Source: Atherix ibis
Lineage: Eukaryota > Arthropoda > Insecta > Diptera > Athericidae
Assembly (NCBI GenBank): GCA_958298945.1
Contig: OY282608.1
Location: 62,410,951-62,474,950, forward strand
Reading direction: 5' to 3'
Length of the DNA stretch: 64,000 nucleotides
Numbering within the stretch: the first letter of the stretch is position 1; each line of letters begins with the position of its first letter. Below are positions 28,201 through 43,600 of the stretch, in pieces. A program made the translations under genes and the position numbers. The notes below the pieces were generated by a model, which did not search any database, had not been told where the DNA came from, and worked only from the letters and a program-made list of their open reading frames with translations.

Positions 28201-29800
28201 CCAACAAACCAACAAACCAACAAGCCAACAAGCTAACAAACCAACAATCCAACAAACCAACAAACCAATAAGCCAACAAACCAACAAACCAACAAACCAA
28301 GTAACTAAAAAACCAACAAACTAACAAACCAACAAGCCAACAAGCCAACAAACCAACAAACCAATAAAGCAACAAGCCAACAAGCCAAAAAACCAACAAA
28401 CCAACAAGCCAATAAACTAACAAACCAACAAGCCAACAAGCCAACAAACCAACAAACCAACAAACCAAAAAACCAACAAACCAACAAATCAACAAGCCAA
28501 CAAACCAACAAACCAACAAACCAACAAGCCAACAAACCAACAAACAAATAAACCAACAAGCCAACAAACCAACAAGCCAACAAACCAACAAACCAACAAA
28601 ACACCAAGCCAACAAACCAACAAACCAACAAACCAACAAACCAACAAACCAACAAGCCAACAAACCAACAAACAAATAAACCAACAAACCAAAAAACCAA
28701 CAAATCAACAAACCAACAAACCAACAAACCAACAAACCAACAAAACAACAAGCCAACAAGCCAACAAACCAACAAGCCAACAAACCCACAAACCAACAAA
28801 CCAACAAACCAACAAACAAATAAACCAACAAACCAACAAACCAACAAACCAACAAACAAATAAACCAACAAACCAACAAACCAACAAACCAACAAACCAA
28901 CAAACCAACAAGCCAACAATCCAACAAACCAACAAATACACAAGCCAACAAACCAACAAACCAACAAACCAACAAGCCAACAAGCCAAAAAACCAACAAA
29001 CCAACAAGCCAACAAACCAACAAACCAACAAACCAAGTAACCAGAAAGCCAACACACTAACAAACCAACAAGCCAATAAGCCAACAAACCAACAAACCAA
29101 CAAAGCAACAAGCCAACAAGCCAACAAACCAACAAGCCAACAAACCAACAAACCAACAAACCAACAAGCCAACAAACCAACAAACAAATAAACCAACAAA
29201 CCAACAAACCAACAAGCCAACAAACCAACAAACAAATAAACCAACAAACCAACAAACCAACAAACCAACAAGCCAACAAGCCAACAAACCAACAAACCAA
29301 CAAACCAACAAACCAACAAGCCAACAAACCAACAAGCCAACAAACCAACAAACAAATAAACCAACAAACCAACAAACCAACAAACCAACAAACCAACAAG
29401 CCAACAAACCAACAAACCAACAAGCCAACAAACCAACAAACCAACAAACCAACAAGCCAACAAACCAGCAAACCAACAAACCAAGTAACCAAAAAGCCAA
29501 TAAACTAACAAACCAACAAGCCAACAAGCCCACAAACCAACAAACCAACATAGAAACAAGCCAACAAACCAACAAACCAACAAACCAACAAACCAACAAG
29601 CCAACAAGCCAACAAACCAACAAGCCAACAAACCAACAAACCAACAAACCAACAAACCAACAAACAAATAAACCAACAAACCAACAAACCAACAAAACAA
29701 CAAACCAACAAACAAATAAACCAACAAACCAACAAACCAACAAACCAACAAACCAACAAACCAATCAACTAACAAACCAACAAACGAACAAACCAACAAA
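25194..29800. repeat. Large duplicated segment, left copy, part 2 (partner 40.36-45.0 kb)
   Basis: The match to 40,363 onward has offset 15,169 and holds to about 28,240, then rises to 15,177, 15,193 and 15,201 through insertions of one or two whole 8-bp units. In the first 3 kb I found one clear substitution: caacaaac at 26,558 against caataaac at 41,727. The jump from 14,344 to 15,169 between parts 1 and 2 is explained by the extra 0.8 kb at 39.2-40.6 kb. Confidence 0.75.
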
Positions 29801-32440
29801 CCAACAAGCCAACAAACCAACAAACCAACAAACCAACAAGCCAACAATCCAACAAACCAACAAACACACAAGCCAACAAACCAACAAACCAACAAACCAA
29901 CAAGCCAACAAGCCAACAAACCAACAAACCAACAAGCCAACAAACCAACAAGCCAACAAACCAACAAACCAACAAACCAAGTAACCAGAAAGCCAACAAA
30001 CTAACAAACCAACAAGCAAATAAGCCAACAAACCAACAAACCAACAAACCAACAAACCAACAAACCAACAAGCCAACAAGCCAACAAGCCAACAAACCAA
30101 CAAACCAACAAACCAACAAACCAACAAGCCAACAAACGAACAAGCCAACAAACCAACAAACCAACAAACCAACAAACCAACAAACCAACAAGCCAACAAA
30201 CCAACAAACAAATAAACCAACAAACCAACAAACCAACAAGCCAACAAGCCAACAAGCCAACAAACCAACAAACCAACAAACCAACAAGCCAACAAACCAA
30301 CAAACCAACAAACCAACAAACCAACAAGCCAACAAATCAACAAACAAATAAACCAACAAACCAGAAAACCAACAAACCAACAAACCAACAAACCAACAAA
30401 CCAACAAACCAACCAGCCAACAAGCAAACAAACCAACAAGCGAACAAACCAACAAACCAACAAACAAATAAACCAACAAACCAACAAACCAACAAACCAA
30501 CAAACCAACAAACAAATAAACCAATAAACCAACAAACCATTAAACCAACAAACCAACAAACCAATTAACCAACAAACCAACAAACGAACAAACCAACAAA
30601 CCAACAAACCAACAAACCAACAAGCCAACAAGTCAACAAAGCAACAAACCAACAAACTAACAAGCAAACAAACCAACAAGCCAACAAACCAACAAACCAA
30701 CAAGCCAACAAGCCAACAAACCAACAAGCCAACAAACCAACAAACCAACAAGCCAACAAACCAACAAACCAACAAATCAACAAACCAACAAGCATACAAG
30801 CCAACAAACCAACAAACCAGCAAGCCAACAAACCAACAAACCAACAAACCAACAAGCCAACAAACCAACAAGCCAACAAACCAACAAACCAACAAACCAA
30901 CAAGCCAAAAACCAACAAACCAACAAGCCAACAAGCTAACATACCAACAAACCAACAAGCCAACAAACCAACAAACAAATAAACCAACAAGCCACCAAAC
31001 CAACAAGCCAACAAGCCAACAAACCAACAAACCAACAAACCACCAAGCCAACAAACCAACAAACCAACAAACCAACAAACCAACAAACCAACAAGCTAAC
31101 AAGTCAACAAACCAACAAACCAACAAACCAACAAGCCAACAAACCAACAAACCAACAAACCAACAAGCCAACAAGCCAACAAACCAACAAACCAACAAGC
31201 CAACAAAGCAGCAAACCAACAAACCAACATGCCAACAAACCAACAAACTAAGTAACCAACAAGCCAACAAACCAACAAACCAACAAGCCAACAAGCCAAC
31301 AAACCAACAAACCAACAAACCAACAAGCCAACAAACCAACAAGCCAACAAACCAACAAACCAACAAGTCAACAAGCCAACAAACCAACAAACCAACAAGT
31401 CCACAAACCAACAAACCAACAAGCCAACAAACCAACAAACCAACAAACCAACAAACCAACAAACCAACAAGCCAACAAGCCAACAAAGCAACAAACGAAC
31501 AAGCCAACAAACCAATAAACCAACAAACCAACTAGCCAACAAACCAACAAGCCAACAAACCAACAAGCCAACAAACCAACAACCCTACAAAGCAACAAGC
31601 CAACAAGCCAACAAGCCAACAAATCAACAAACCAACAAGCCAACAAGCCAACAAACCAACAAACTAAGTAACCAACAAGCCAACAAGCCAACAAACCAAG
31701 AAACCAACAAGCCAACAAAAAAACAAACCAACAAACCAAAAAAACCAACAAACGAACAAACCAACAAACCAACAAACCAACAAACCAACAAGCCAACAAG
31801 CTAACAAACCAACAAACCAACAATCCAACAAACCAACAAACCAATAAGCCAACAAACCAACAAACCAAGTAACTAAAAAACCAACAAACTAACAAACCAA
31901 CAAGCTCACAAGCCAACAAACCAACAAACCAACAAAGCAACAAGCCAACAAGCCAACAAACCAACAAACCAACAAGCCAATAAACTAACAAACCAACAAG
32001 CCAACAAGCCAACAAACCAACAAACCAACAAACCAAAAAACCAACAAACCAACAAACCAACAAGCCAACAAACCAACAAACCAACAAACCAACAAACAAA
32101 TAAACCAACAAGCCAACAAACCAACAAGCCAACAAGCCAACAAACCAACAAACCAACAAACCACCAAGCCAACAAACCAACAAACCAACAAACCAACAAA
32201 CCAACAAACCAACAAGCCAACAAACCAACAAACAAATAAACCAACAAACCAAAAAACCAACAAACCAACAAACCAACAAACCAACAAACCAACAAACCAA
32301 CAAGCCAACAAGCCAACAAACCAACAAGCCAACAAACCAACAAACCAACAAACCAACTAACAAATAAACCAACAAACCAACAAACCAACAAACCAACAAA
32401 CCAACAAACAAATAAACCAACAAACCAACAAACCAACAAA
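28295..32440. repeat. 4,144-bp tandem duplication, copy 1
   Basis: The block begins near the marker aagtaactaaaaaacc (about 28,300) and the same marker reappears near 32,445, where the second copy starts. Offset is 4,144 at first, 4,145 after a 1-bp insertion in copy 2 near 33,295, and 4,137 after an 8-bp loss. Its own internal slips, a 7-bp unit near 30,905 and a 9-bp unit near 31,740, cancel, so the period is an exact number of 8-bp units (518). Confidence 0.8.
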
Positions 32441-35400
32441 CCAAGTAACTAAAAAACCAACAAACTAACAAACCAACAAGCCAACAAGCCAACAAACCAA
32501 CAAACCAATAAAGCAACAAGCCAACAAGCCAAAAAACCAACAAACCAACAAGCCAATAAACTAACAAACCAACAAGCCAACAAGCCAACAAACCAACAAA
32601 CCAACAAACCAAAAAACCAACAAACCAACAAATCAACAAGCCAACAAACCAACAAACCAACAAACCAACAAGCCAACAAACCAACAAACAAATAAACCAA
32701 CAAGCCAACAAACCAACAAGCCAACAAACCAACAAACCAACAAAACACCAAGCCAACAAACCAACAAACCAACAAACCAACAAACCAACAAACCAACAAG
32801 CCAACAAACCAACAAACAAATAAACCAACAAACCAAAAAACCAACAAATCAACAAACCAACAAACCAACAAACCAACAAACCAACAAAACAACAAGCCAA
32901 CAAGCCAACAAACCAACAAGCCAACAAACCCACAAACCAACAAACCAACAAACCAACAAACAAATAAACCAACAAACCAACAAACCAACAAACCAACAAA
33001 CAAATAAACCAACAAACCAACAAACCAACAAACCAACAAACCAACAAACCAACAAGCCAACAATCCAACAAACCAACAAATACACAAGCCAACAAACCAA
33101 CAAACCAACAAACCAACAAGCCAACAAGCCAAAAAACCAACAAACCAACAAGCCAACAAACCAACAAACCAACAAACCAAGTAACCAGAAAGCCAACACA
33201 CTAACAAACCAACAAGCCAATAAGCCAACAAACCAACAAACCAACAAAGCAACAAGCCAACAAGCCAACAAACCAACAAGCCAACAAACCAACAAAACCA
33301 ACAAACCAACAAGCCAACAAACCAACAAACAAATAAACCAACAAACCAACAAACCAACAAGCCAACAAACCAACAAACAAATAAACCAACAAACCAACAA
33401 ACCAACAAACCAACAAGCCAACAAGCCAACAAACCAACAAACCAACAAACCAACAAACCAACAAGCCAACAAACCAACAAGCCAACAAACCAACAAACAA
33501 ATAAACCAACAAACCAACAAACCAACAAACCAACAAACCAACAAGCCAACAAACCAACAAACCAACAAGCCAACAAACCAACAAACCAACAAACCAACAA
33601 GCCAACAAACCAGCAAACCAACAAACCAAGTAACCAAAAAGCCAATAAACTAACAAACCAACAAGCCAACAAGCCCACAAACCAACAAACCAACATAGAA
33701 ACAAGCCAACAAACCAACAAACCAACAAACCAACAAACCAACAAGCCAACAAGCCAACAAACCAACAAGCCAACAAACCAACAAACCAACAAACCAACAA
33801 ACCAACAAACAAATAAACCAACAAACCAACAAACCAACAAAACAACAAACCAACAAACAAATAAACCAACAAACCAACAAACCAACAAACCAACAAACCA
33901 ACAAACCAATCAACTAACAAACCAACAAACGAACAAACCAACAAACCAACAAGCCAACAAACCAACAAACCAACAAACCAACAAGCCAACAATCCAACAA
34001 ACCAACAAACACACAAGCCAACAAACCAACAAACCAACAAACCAACAAGCCAACAAGCCAACAAACCAACAAACCAACAAGCCAACAAACCAACAAGCCA
34101 ACAAACCAACAAACCAACAAACCAAGTAACCAGAAAGCCAACAAACTAACAAACCAACAAGCAAATAAGCCAACAAACCAACAAACCAACAAACCAACAA
34201 ACCAACAAACCAACAAGCCAACAAGCCAACAAGCCAACAAACCAACAAACCAACAAACCAACAAACCAACAAGCCAACAAACGAACAAGCCAACAAACCA
34301 ACAAACCAACAAACCAACAAACCAACAAACCAACAAGCCAACAAACCAACAAACAAATAAACCAACAAACCAACAAACCAACAAGCCAACAAGCCAACAA
34401 GCCAACAAACCAACAAACCAACAAACCAACAAGCCAACAAACCAACAAACCAACAAACCAACAAGCCAACAAATCAACAAACAAATAAACCAACAAACCA
34501 GAAAACCAACAAACCAACAAACCAACAAACCAACAAACCAACAAACCAACCAGCCAACAAGCAAACAAACCAACAAGCGAACAAACCAACAAACCAACAA
34601 ACAAATAAACCAACAAACCAACAAACCAACAAACCAACAAACCAACAAACAAATAAACCAATAAACCAACAAACCATTAAACCAACAAACCAACAAACCA
34701 ATTAACCAACAAACCAACAAACGAACAAACCAACAAACCAACAAACCAACAAACCAACAAGCCAACAAGTCAACAAAGCAACAAACCAACAAACTAACAA
34801 GCAAACAAACCAACAAGCCAACAAACCAACAAACCAACAAGCCAACAAGCCAACAAACCAACAAGCCAACAAACCAACAAACCAACAAGCCAACAAACCA
34901 ACAAACCAACAAATCAACAAACCAACAAGCATACAAGCCAACAAACCAACAAACCAGCAAGCCAACAAACCAACAAACCAACAAACCAACAAGCCAACAA
35001 ACCAACAAGCCAACAAACCAACAAACCAACAAACCAACAAGCCAAAAACCAACAAACCAACAAGCCAACAAGCTAACATACCAACAAACCAACAAGCCAA
35101 CAAACCAACAAACAAATAAACCAACAAGCCACCAAACCAACAAGCCAACAAGCCAACAAACCAACAAACCAACAAACCACCAAGCCAACAAACCAACAAA
35201 CCAACAAACCAACAAACCAACAAACCAACAAGCTAACAAGTCAACAAACCAACAAACCAACAAACCAACAAGCCAACAAACCAACAAACCAACAAACCAA
35301 CAAGCCAACAAGCCAACAAACCAACAAACCAACAAGCCAACAAAGCAGCAAACCAACAAACCAACATGCCAACAAACCAACAAACTAAGTAACCAACAAG

Positions 35401-36580
35401 CCAACAAACCAACAAACCAACAAGCCAACAAGCCAACAAACCAACAAACCAACAAACCAACAAGCCAACAAACCAACAAGCCAACAAACCAACAAACCAA
35501 CAAGTCAACAAGCCAACAAACCAACAAACCAACAAGTCCACAAACCAACAAACCAACAAGCCAACAAACCAACAAACCAACAAACCAACAAACCAACAAA
35601 CCAACAAGCCAACAAGCCAACAAAGCAACAAACGAACAAGCCAACAAACCAATAAACCAACAAACCAACTAGCCAACAAACCAACAAGCCAACAAACCAA
35701 CAAGCCAACAAACCAACAACCCTACAAAGCAACAAGCCAACAAGCCAACAAGCCAACAAATCAACAAACCAACAAGCCAACAAGCCAACAAACCAACAAA
35801 CTAAGTAACCAACAAGCCAACAAGCCAACAAACCAAGAAACCAACAAGCCAACAAAAAAACAAACCAACAAACCAAAAAAACCAACAAACGAACAAACCA
35901 ACAAACCAACAAACCAACAAACCAACAAGCCAACAAGCTAACAAACCAACAAACCAACAATCCAACAAACCAACAAACCAATAAGCCAACAAACCAACAA
36001 ACCAAGTAACTAAAAAACCAACAAACTAACAAACCAACAAGCTCACAAGCCAACAAACCAACAAACCAACAAAGCAACAAGCCAACAAGCCAACAAACCA
36101 ACAAACCAACAAGCCAATAAACTAACAAACCAACAAGCCAACAAGCCAACAAACCAACAAACCAACAAACCAAAAAACCAACAAACCAACAAACCAACAA
36201 GCCAACAAACCAACAAACCAACAAACCAACAAACAAATAAACCAACAAGCCAACAAACCAACAAGCCAACAAGCCAACAAACCAACAAACCAACAAACCA
36301 CCAAGCCAACAAACCAACAAACCAACAAACCAACAAACCAACAAACCAACAAGCCAACAAACCAACAAACAAATAAACCAACAAACCAAAAAACCAACAA
36401 ACCAACAAACCAACAAACCAACAAACCAACAAACCAACAAGCCAACAAGCCAACAAACCAACAAGCCAACAAACCAACAAACCAACAAACCAACTAACAA
36501 ATAAACCAACAAACCAACAAACCAACAAACCAACAAACCAACAAACAAATAAACCAACAAACCAACAAACCAACAAACCA
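32440..36580. repeat. 4,144-bp tandem duplication, copy 2
   Basis: This is the adjacent partner of 28,295-32,440. Landmarks at the expected places are the tacacaag change near 33,081, A markers near 33,180 and 34,125, a B marker near 33,629, the slip gccaaaaacc near 35,042 and aagtaact near 36,005. At its right end the sequence goes on as ccaatcaactaac, as at 22,245, instead of restarting with aagtaact. Confidence 0.8.
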
Positions 36581-39535
36581 ACAAACCAATCAACTAACAA
36601 ACCAACAAACGAACAAACCAACAAACCAGCAAACCAACAAACCAACAAACCAACAAACCAACAAACCAACAAAGCAACAAGCCAACAAGCCAACAAACCA
36701 ACAAACCAACAAACCAACAAACCAACAAGCCAACAATCCAACAAACCAACAAATACACAAGCCAACAAACCAACAAACCAACAAACCAACAAGCCAACAA
36801 GCCAGCAAACCAACAAACCAACAAGCCAACAAACCAACAAGCCAACAAACCAACAAACCAACAAACCAACAAACCAAGTAACCAGAAAGCCAACAAACTA
36901 ACAAACCAACAAGCCAATAAGCCAACAAACCAACAAACCAACAAAGCAACAAGCCAACAAGCCAACAAACCAACAAGCCAACAAACCAACAAACCAACAA
37001 ACCAACAAGCCAACAAACCAACAAACAAATAAACCAACAAACCAACAAACCAACAAACCAACAAACCAACAAGCCAACAAGCCAACAAACCAACAAACCA
37101 ACAAACCAACAAACCAACAAGCCAACAAGCCAACAAGCCAACAAACCAACAAACCAACAAGCCAACAAGCCAACAAACCAACAAACCAACAAGCCAACAA
37201 ACCAACAAACCAACAAACCAACAAGCCAACAAACCGGCAAACCAACAAACCAAGTAACCAAAAAGCCAATAAACTAACAAACCAACAAGCCAACAAGCCC
37301 ACAAACCAACAAACCAACAAACCAACAAACCAACAAGCCAACAAGCCAACAAACCAACAAGCCAACAAACCAACAAACCAACAAACCAACAAACCAACAA
37401 ACAAATAAACTAACAAACCAACAAACCAACAAACCAACAAAACAACAAACCAACAAACAAATAAACCAACAAACCAACAAACCAACAAACCAACAAACCA
37501 ACAAACCAACAAACCAATCAACAAACAAACCAACAAACGAACAAACCAACAAACCAACAAGCCAACAAACCAACAAACCAACAAACCGACAAGCCAACAA
37601 TCCAACAAACCAACAAACACACAAGCCAACAAACCAACAAACCAACAAACCAACAAGCCAACAAGCCAACAAACCAACAAACCAACAAGCCAACAAACCA
37701 ACAAGCCAACAAACCAACAAACCAACAAACCAAGTAACCAGAAAGCCAACAAACTAACAAACCAACAAGCCAATAAGCCAACAAACCAACAAACCAACAA
37801 AGCAACAAGCCAACAAGCCAACAAACCATCAAGCCAACAAACCAACAAACCAACAAACCAACAAGCCAACAAACCAACAAACAAATAAACCAACAAACCA
37901 ACAAACCAACAAGCCAACAAGCCAACAAACCAACAAACCAACAAACCAACAAACCAACAAGCCAACAAGCCAACAAGCCAACAAACCAACAAACCAACAA
38001 GCCAACAAGCCAACAAACCGACAAACCAACAAACCAACAAACCAACAAACCAACAAACCAACAAGCCAACAAACCAGCAAACTAACAAACCAAGTAACCA
38101 AAAAGCCAATAAACTAACAAACCAACAAGCCAACAAGCCCACAAACCAACAAACCAACATAGCAATTAGCCAACAAACCAACAAACCAACAAACCAACAA
38201 ACTAACAAGCCAACAAGCCAACAAACCAACAAGCCAACAAACCAACAAACCAACAAACCAACAAACAAATAAACCAACAAACCAACAAACCAACAAAACA
38301 ACAAACCAACAAACAAATAAACCAACAAACAAACAAACCAACAAACCAACAAACCAACAAACCAATCAACTAACAAACCAACAAACGAACAAACCAACAA
38401 ACCAACAAACCAACAAACCAACAAACCAACAAAGCAACAAGCCAACAAGCCAACAAACCAACAAGCCAACAAACCAACAAACCAACAAACCAACAAGCCA
38501 ACAATCCAACAAACCAACAAACACACAAGCCAACAAACCAACAAACCAACAAACCAACAAGCCAACAAGCCAACAAACCAACAAACCAACAAGAGAACAA
38601 ACCAACAAGCCAACAAACCAACAAACCAACAAACCAACAAACCAAGTAACCAGAAAGCCAACAAACTAACAAAACAACAAGCCAATAAGCCAACAAACCA
38701 ACAAACCAACAAAGCAACAAGCCAACTAGCCAACAAACCAACAAGCCAACAAACCAACAAACCAACAAACCAACAAGCCAACAAACCAACAAACAAATAA
38801 ACCAACAAACCAACAAACCAACAAACCAACAAGCCAACAAGCGAACAAACCAACAAACCAACAAACCAACAAACCAACAAACCAACAAGCCAACAAACCA
38901 ACAAACCAACAAGCCAACAAGCCAACAAACCAACAAACCAACAAGCCAACAAGCCAACAAACGAACAAACCAACAAACCAACAACCCAACAAACCAACAA
39001 ACCAAGTAACCAAAAAGCCAATAAACTAACAAACCAACAAGCCAACAAGCCCACAAACCAACAAACCAACAAAGCAACAAGCCAACAAGCCAACAAGCCA
39101 ACAAACCAACAAACCAACAAGCCAACAAACCAACAAACCAACAAACCAACAAGCCAACAAACCAACAAACAAATAAACCAACAAACCAACAAACCAACAA
39201 ACCAACAAACCACCAAACCAAAAAACCAACAAACCAACAAACCAACAAGCCAACAAGCCAACAAACCAACAAACCAACAAGCCAACAAACCAACAAACCA
39301 ACAAACCAACAAGCCAACAAACCAACAAAAAAATAAACCAACAAACCAACAAACCAACATGCCAACAAGCCAACAAACCAACAAACCAACAAACCACCAA
39401 GCCAACAAACCAACAAACCAACAAACCAACAAACCAACAAACCAACAAACCAACAAACCAACAAGCCAACAAACCAACAAACAAATAAACCAACAAACCA
39501 AAAAACCAACAAACCAACAAACCAACAAACCAACA
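34145..39535. repeat. Large duplicated segment, right copy, part 1
   Basis: This is the partner of 19,800-25,190. A/B markers: A 36,876, B 37,252, A 37,732, B 38,092, A 38,644, B 39,004, giving the same spacings as the left copy. Two A/C-only + strand frames here (39,359-39,721 and 40,176-40,538) stay open for 120 codons only because this stretch keeps the register between taa-containing units; they are not genes. Confidence 0.75.
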
Positions 39536-39717
39536 TACCAACAAACTAACAAACCAACAAGCCAACAAGCCAACAAACCAACAAGCCAACAAACCAACAA
39601 ACCAACAAACCAACAAACAAATAAACCAACAAACCAACAAACCAACAAACCAACAAACCAACAAACAAATAAACCAACAAACCAACAAACCAACAAACCA
39701 ACAAACCAAGAAACCAA
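36898..39717 (-). other. Longest stop-free minus-strand frame (939 codons), not a gene
   Basis: Three 8-bp units make 24 bases, so any frame encodes an 8-residue repeat, here of the type LLVCWFVG, very hydrophobic and rich in Cys and Trp. The GT-rich minus strand has no stop triplet in canonical units, so all three minus frames stay open until a gctaac, taactaac or tcaac variant brings a stop. Other long examples are 51,416-53,794, 56,878-59,256, 22,929-25,184 and 44,966-47,086. Apparent starts are mostly TTG. No codon bias, domain, promoter or conservation against the DNA repeat supports coding. Confidence 0.9.
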
Positions 39718-40625
39718 TTAACTAACAAACGAACAAACGAACAAACCAACAAACCAACAAACCAACAAGCCAACAAACCAACAAACAAATAAACCAACAA
39801 AGCCAACAAAGCAACAAACCAACAAACCAACAAGCCAACAAACCAACAAGCCAACAAGCCAACAAACCAACAAGCCAACAAACCAACAAGCCAACAAACC
39901 AACAAACCAACAAACTAAGTAACCAACAAGCCAACAAGCCAACAAACCAACAAACCAACAAGCCAACAAACCAACAAACCAACAAACCAACAAACCAAAA
40001 AACCAACAAACCAACAAACCAACAAACCACCAAACCAAAAAACCAACAAACCAACAAACCAACAAGCCAACAAGCCAACAAACCAACAAACCAACAAGCC
40101 AACAAACCAACAAACCAACAAACCAACAAGCCAACAAACCAACAAAAAAATAAACCAACAAACCAACAAACCAACATGCCAACAAGCCAACAAACCAACA
40201 AACCAACAAACCACCAAGCCAACAAACCAACAAACCAACAAACCAACAAACCAACAAACCAACAAACCAACAAACCAACAAGCCAACAAACCAACAAACA
40301 AATAAACCAACAAACCAAAAAACCAACAAACCAACAAACCAACAAACCAACATACCAACAAACTAACAAACCAACAAGCCAACAAGCCAACAAACCAACA
40401 AGCCAACAAACCAACAAACCAACAAACCAACAAACAAATAAACCAACAAACCAACAAACCAACAAACCAACAAACCAACAAACAAATAAACCAACAAACC
40501 AACAAACCAACAAACCAACAAACCAAGAAACCAATTAACTAACAAACGAACAAACGAACAAACCAACAAACCAACAAACCAACAAGCCAACAAACCAACA
40601 AACAAATAAACCAACAAACCAACAA
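39200..40625. repeat. Local 817-bp duplication with an inserted mosaic patch
   Basis: About 39,200-39,800 recurs at 40,017-40,617 (offset 817). Between the copies, 39,801-40,010 is unlike the flank of copy 1; it reads like 40,850-41,065 (and like 25,688-25,900), including ccaacaaagcaac and the marker ctaagtaacc near 39,914. At 39,795-39,812 the junction is out of register by one base (two aaagc groups in a row). The order is therefore local sequence, a patch matching a site about 1 kb downstream, then a return to a site about 0.8 kb upstream. Confidence 0.65.
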
Positions 40626-43600
40626 ACCAACAAACCAACAAGCCAACAAGCCAACAAACCAACAAACCAACAAACCAACAAACCAACAAGCCAACAAACC
40701 AACAAACCAACAAACCAATAAACCAACAAGCCAACAAGCGAACAAACCAACAAACCACCAAGCCAACAAACCAACAAACCAACAATCCCACAAACCAACA
40801 AACCAACAAACTAACAAACCAACAAGCCAACAAGCCAACAAACCAACAAACCAATAAGCCAACAAAGCAACAAACCAACAAACCAACAAGCCAACAAACC
40901 AACAAGCCAACAAGCCAACAAACCAACAAGCCAACAAACCAACAAGCCAACAAACCAACAAACCAACAAACTAAGTAACCAACAAGCCAACAAGCCAACA
41001 AACCAACAAACCAACAAGCCAACAAACCAACAAACCAACAAACCAACAAACCAAAAAACCAACAAACCAACAAACCAACAAACCAACAAACCAACAAACC
41101 AACAAGCCAACAAGCCAACAAACCAACAAACCAACAAACCAGCAAACCAACAAGCCAACAAACGAACAAGCCAATAAACCAACAAACCAACAAACCAACA
41201 AACCAACAAACCAACAAACCAACAAACCAACAAGCCAACAAACCAACAAACAAATAAACCAACAAACCAACAAACCAACAAGCCAACAAGCCAACAAGCC
41301 AACAAACCAACAAGCCAACAAACCAATAAACCAACAAGCCAACAAGCGAACAAACCAACAAACCAACAAACCACCAAGCCAACAAACCAACAAACCAACA
41401 ATCCCACAAACCAACAAACCAACAAACTAACAAACCAACAAGCCAACAAGCCAACAAACCAACAAACCAATAAGCCAACAAACCAACAAACCAACAAACC
41501 AACAAGCCAACAGACCAACAAGCCAACAAGCCAACAAACCAACAAGCCAACAAACCAACAAACCAACAAAGCAACAAGTCAACAAACCAACAAGCCAACA
41601 AACCAACAAACCAACAAACTAAGTAACCAACAAGCCAACAAGCCAACAAACCAACAAACCAACAAGCCAACAAACCAACAAACCAACAAACCAACAAACC
41701 AAAAAACCAACAAACCAACAAACCAATAAACCAACAAACCAACAAACCAACAAGCCAACAAGCCAACAAACCAACAAACCAACAAACCAACAAACCAACA
41801 AACCAACAAGCCAACAAACGAACAAGCCAACAAACCAACAAACCAACAAACCAATAAACTAACAAACCAACAAGCCAACAAACCAACAAACAAATAAACC
41901 AACAAACCAACAAACCAACAAGCCAACAAGCCAACAAGCCAACAAACCAGCAAACCAACAAACCAACAAGCCAACAAACCAACAAACCAACAAACCAACA
42001 AACCAACAAGCCAACAAATCAACAAACAAATAAACCAACAAACCAGAAAACCAACAAACCAACAAACCAACAAACCAACAAACCCACAAACCAACCAGCC
42101 AACAAACCAACAAGCGAACAAACCAACAAACCAACAAACAAATAAACCAACAAACCAACAAACCAACAAACCAACAAACCAACAAACAAATAAACCAATA
42201 AACCAAAAAACCAACAAACCAACAAACCAACAAACCAACAAACCAATTAACCAACAAACCAACAAACGAATAAACCAACAAACCAACAAACCAACAAACC
42301 AACAAACCAACAAGCCAACAAGCCAACAAAGCAACAAACCAACAAACTAACAAGCCAACAAACCAACAAGCCAACAAACCAACAAACCAACAAGCCAACA
42401 AGCCAACAAACCAACAAGCCAACAAACCAACAAACCAACAAGCCAACAAACCAACAAACCAACAAATCAACAAACCAACAAGCCAACAAGCCATCAAACC
42501 AACAAACCAACAAGCCAACAAACCAACAAACCAACAAACCAACAAGCCAACAAACCAACAAGCCAACAAACCAACAAACCAACAAACCAACAAGCCAAAA
42601 ACCAACAAACCAACAAGCCAACAAGCCAACATACCAACAAACCAACAAGCCAACAAACCAACAAACAAATAAACCAACAAGCCAACAAACCAACAAGCCA
42701 ACAAGCCAAGAAACCAACAAACCAACAAACCACCAAGCCAACAAACCAACAAACCAACAAACCAACAAACCAACAAACCAACAAGCTAACAAGTCAACAA
42801 ACCAACAAACCAACAAACCAACAAGCCAACAAAGCAGCAAACCAACAAACCAACATGCCAACAAACCAACAAACTAAGTAACCAACAAGCCAACAAACCA
42901 ACAAACCAACAAGGCAACAAGCCAACAAACCAACAAACCAACAAACCAACAAGCCAACAAACCAACAAGCCAACAAACCAACAAACCAACAAGCCAACAA
43001 GCCAACAAACCAAGAAACCAACAAACCAACAAGCCCACAAACCAACAAACCAACAAGCCAACAAACCAACAAACCAACAAACCAACAAACCAACAAACCA
43101 ACAAACCAACAAGCCAACAAACCAACAAACGAACAAGCCAACAAACCAATAAACCAACAAACCAACTAGCCAACAAACCAACAAGCCAACAAACCAACAA
43201 GCCAACAAACCAACAAACCTACAAAGCAACAAGCCAACAAACCAACAAGCCAACAAACCAACAAACTAAGTAACCAACAAGCCAACAAGCCAACAAACCA
43301 ACAAACCAACAAGCCAACAAAAAAACAAACCAATAAACTGAAAAACCAACAAACGAACAAACCAACAAACCAACAAACCAACAAACCAACAAGCCAACAA
43401 GCTAACAAACCAACAAACCAACAATCCAACAAACCAACAAACCAATAAGCCAACAAACCAACAAACCAACAAACCAAGTAACTAAAAAACCAACAAACTA
43501 ACAAACCAACAAGCCAACAAGCCAACAAACCAACAAACCAATAAAGCAACAAGCCAACAAGCCAAAAAACCAACAAACCAACAAGCCAATAAACTAACAA

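Noticed and set aside
28300..28310. The aagtaact and aagtaacc markers as promoters or regulatory boxes
   Set aside because: They are explained as two adjacent unit variants spread by segment duplication. Nothing near them (no start, no transcript structure) supports a regulatory role.
36898..39717. A 939-codon open frame, and dozens of others, mostly on the minus strand
   Set aside because: The canonical GT-strand unit contains no stop in any frame, so long frames are inevitable. All overlap each other in several frames, start mostly at TTG, and encode only the translated 8-bp repeat. No coding signal is independent of the DNA repeat.
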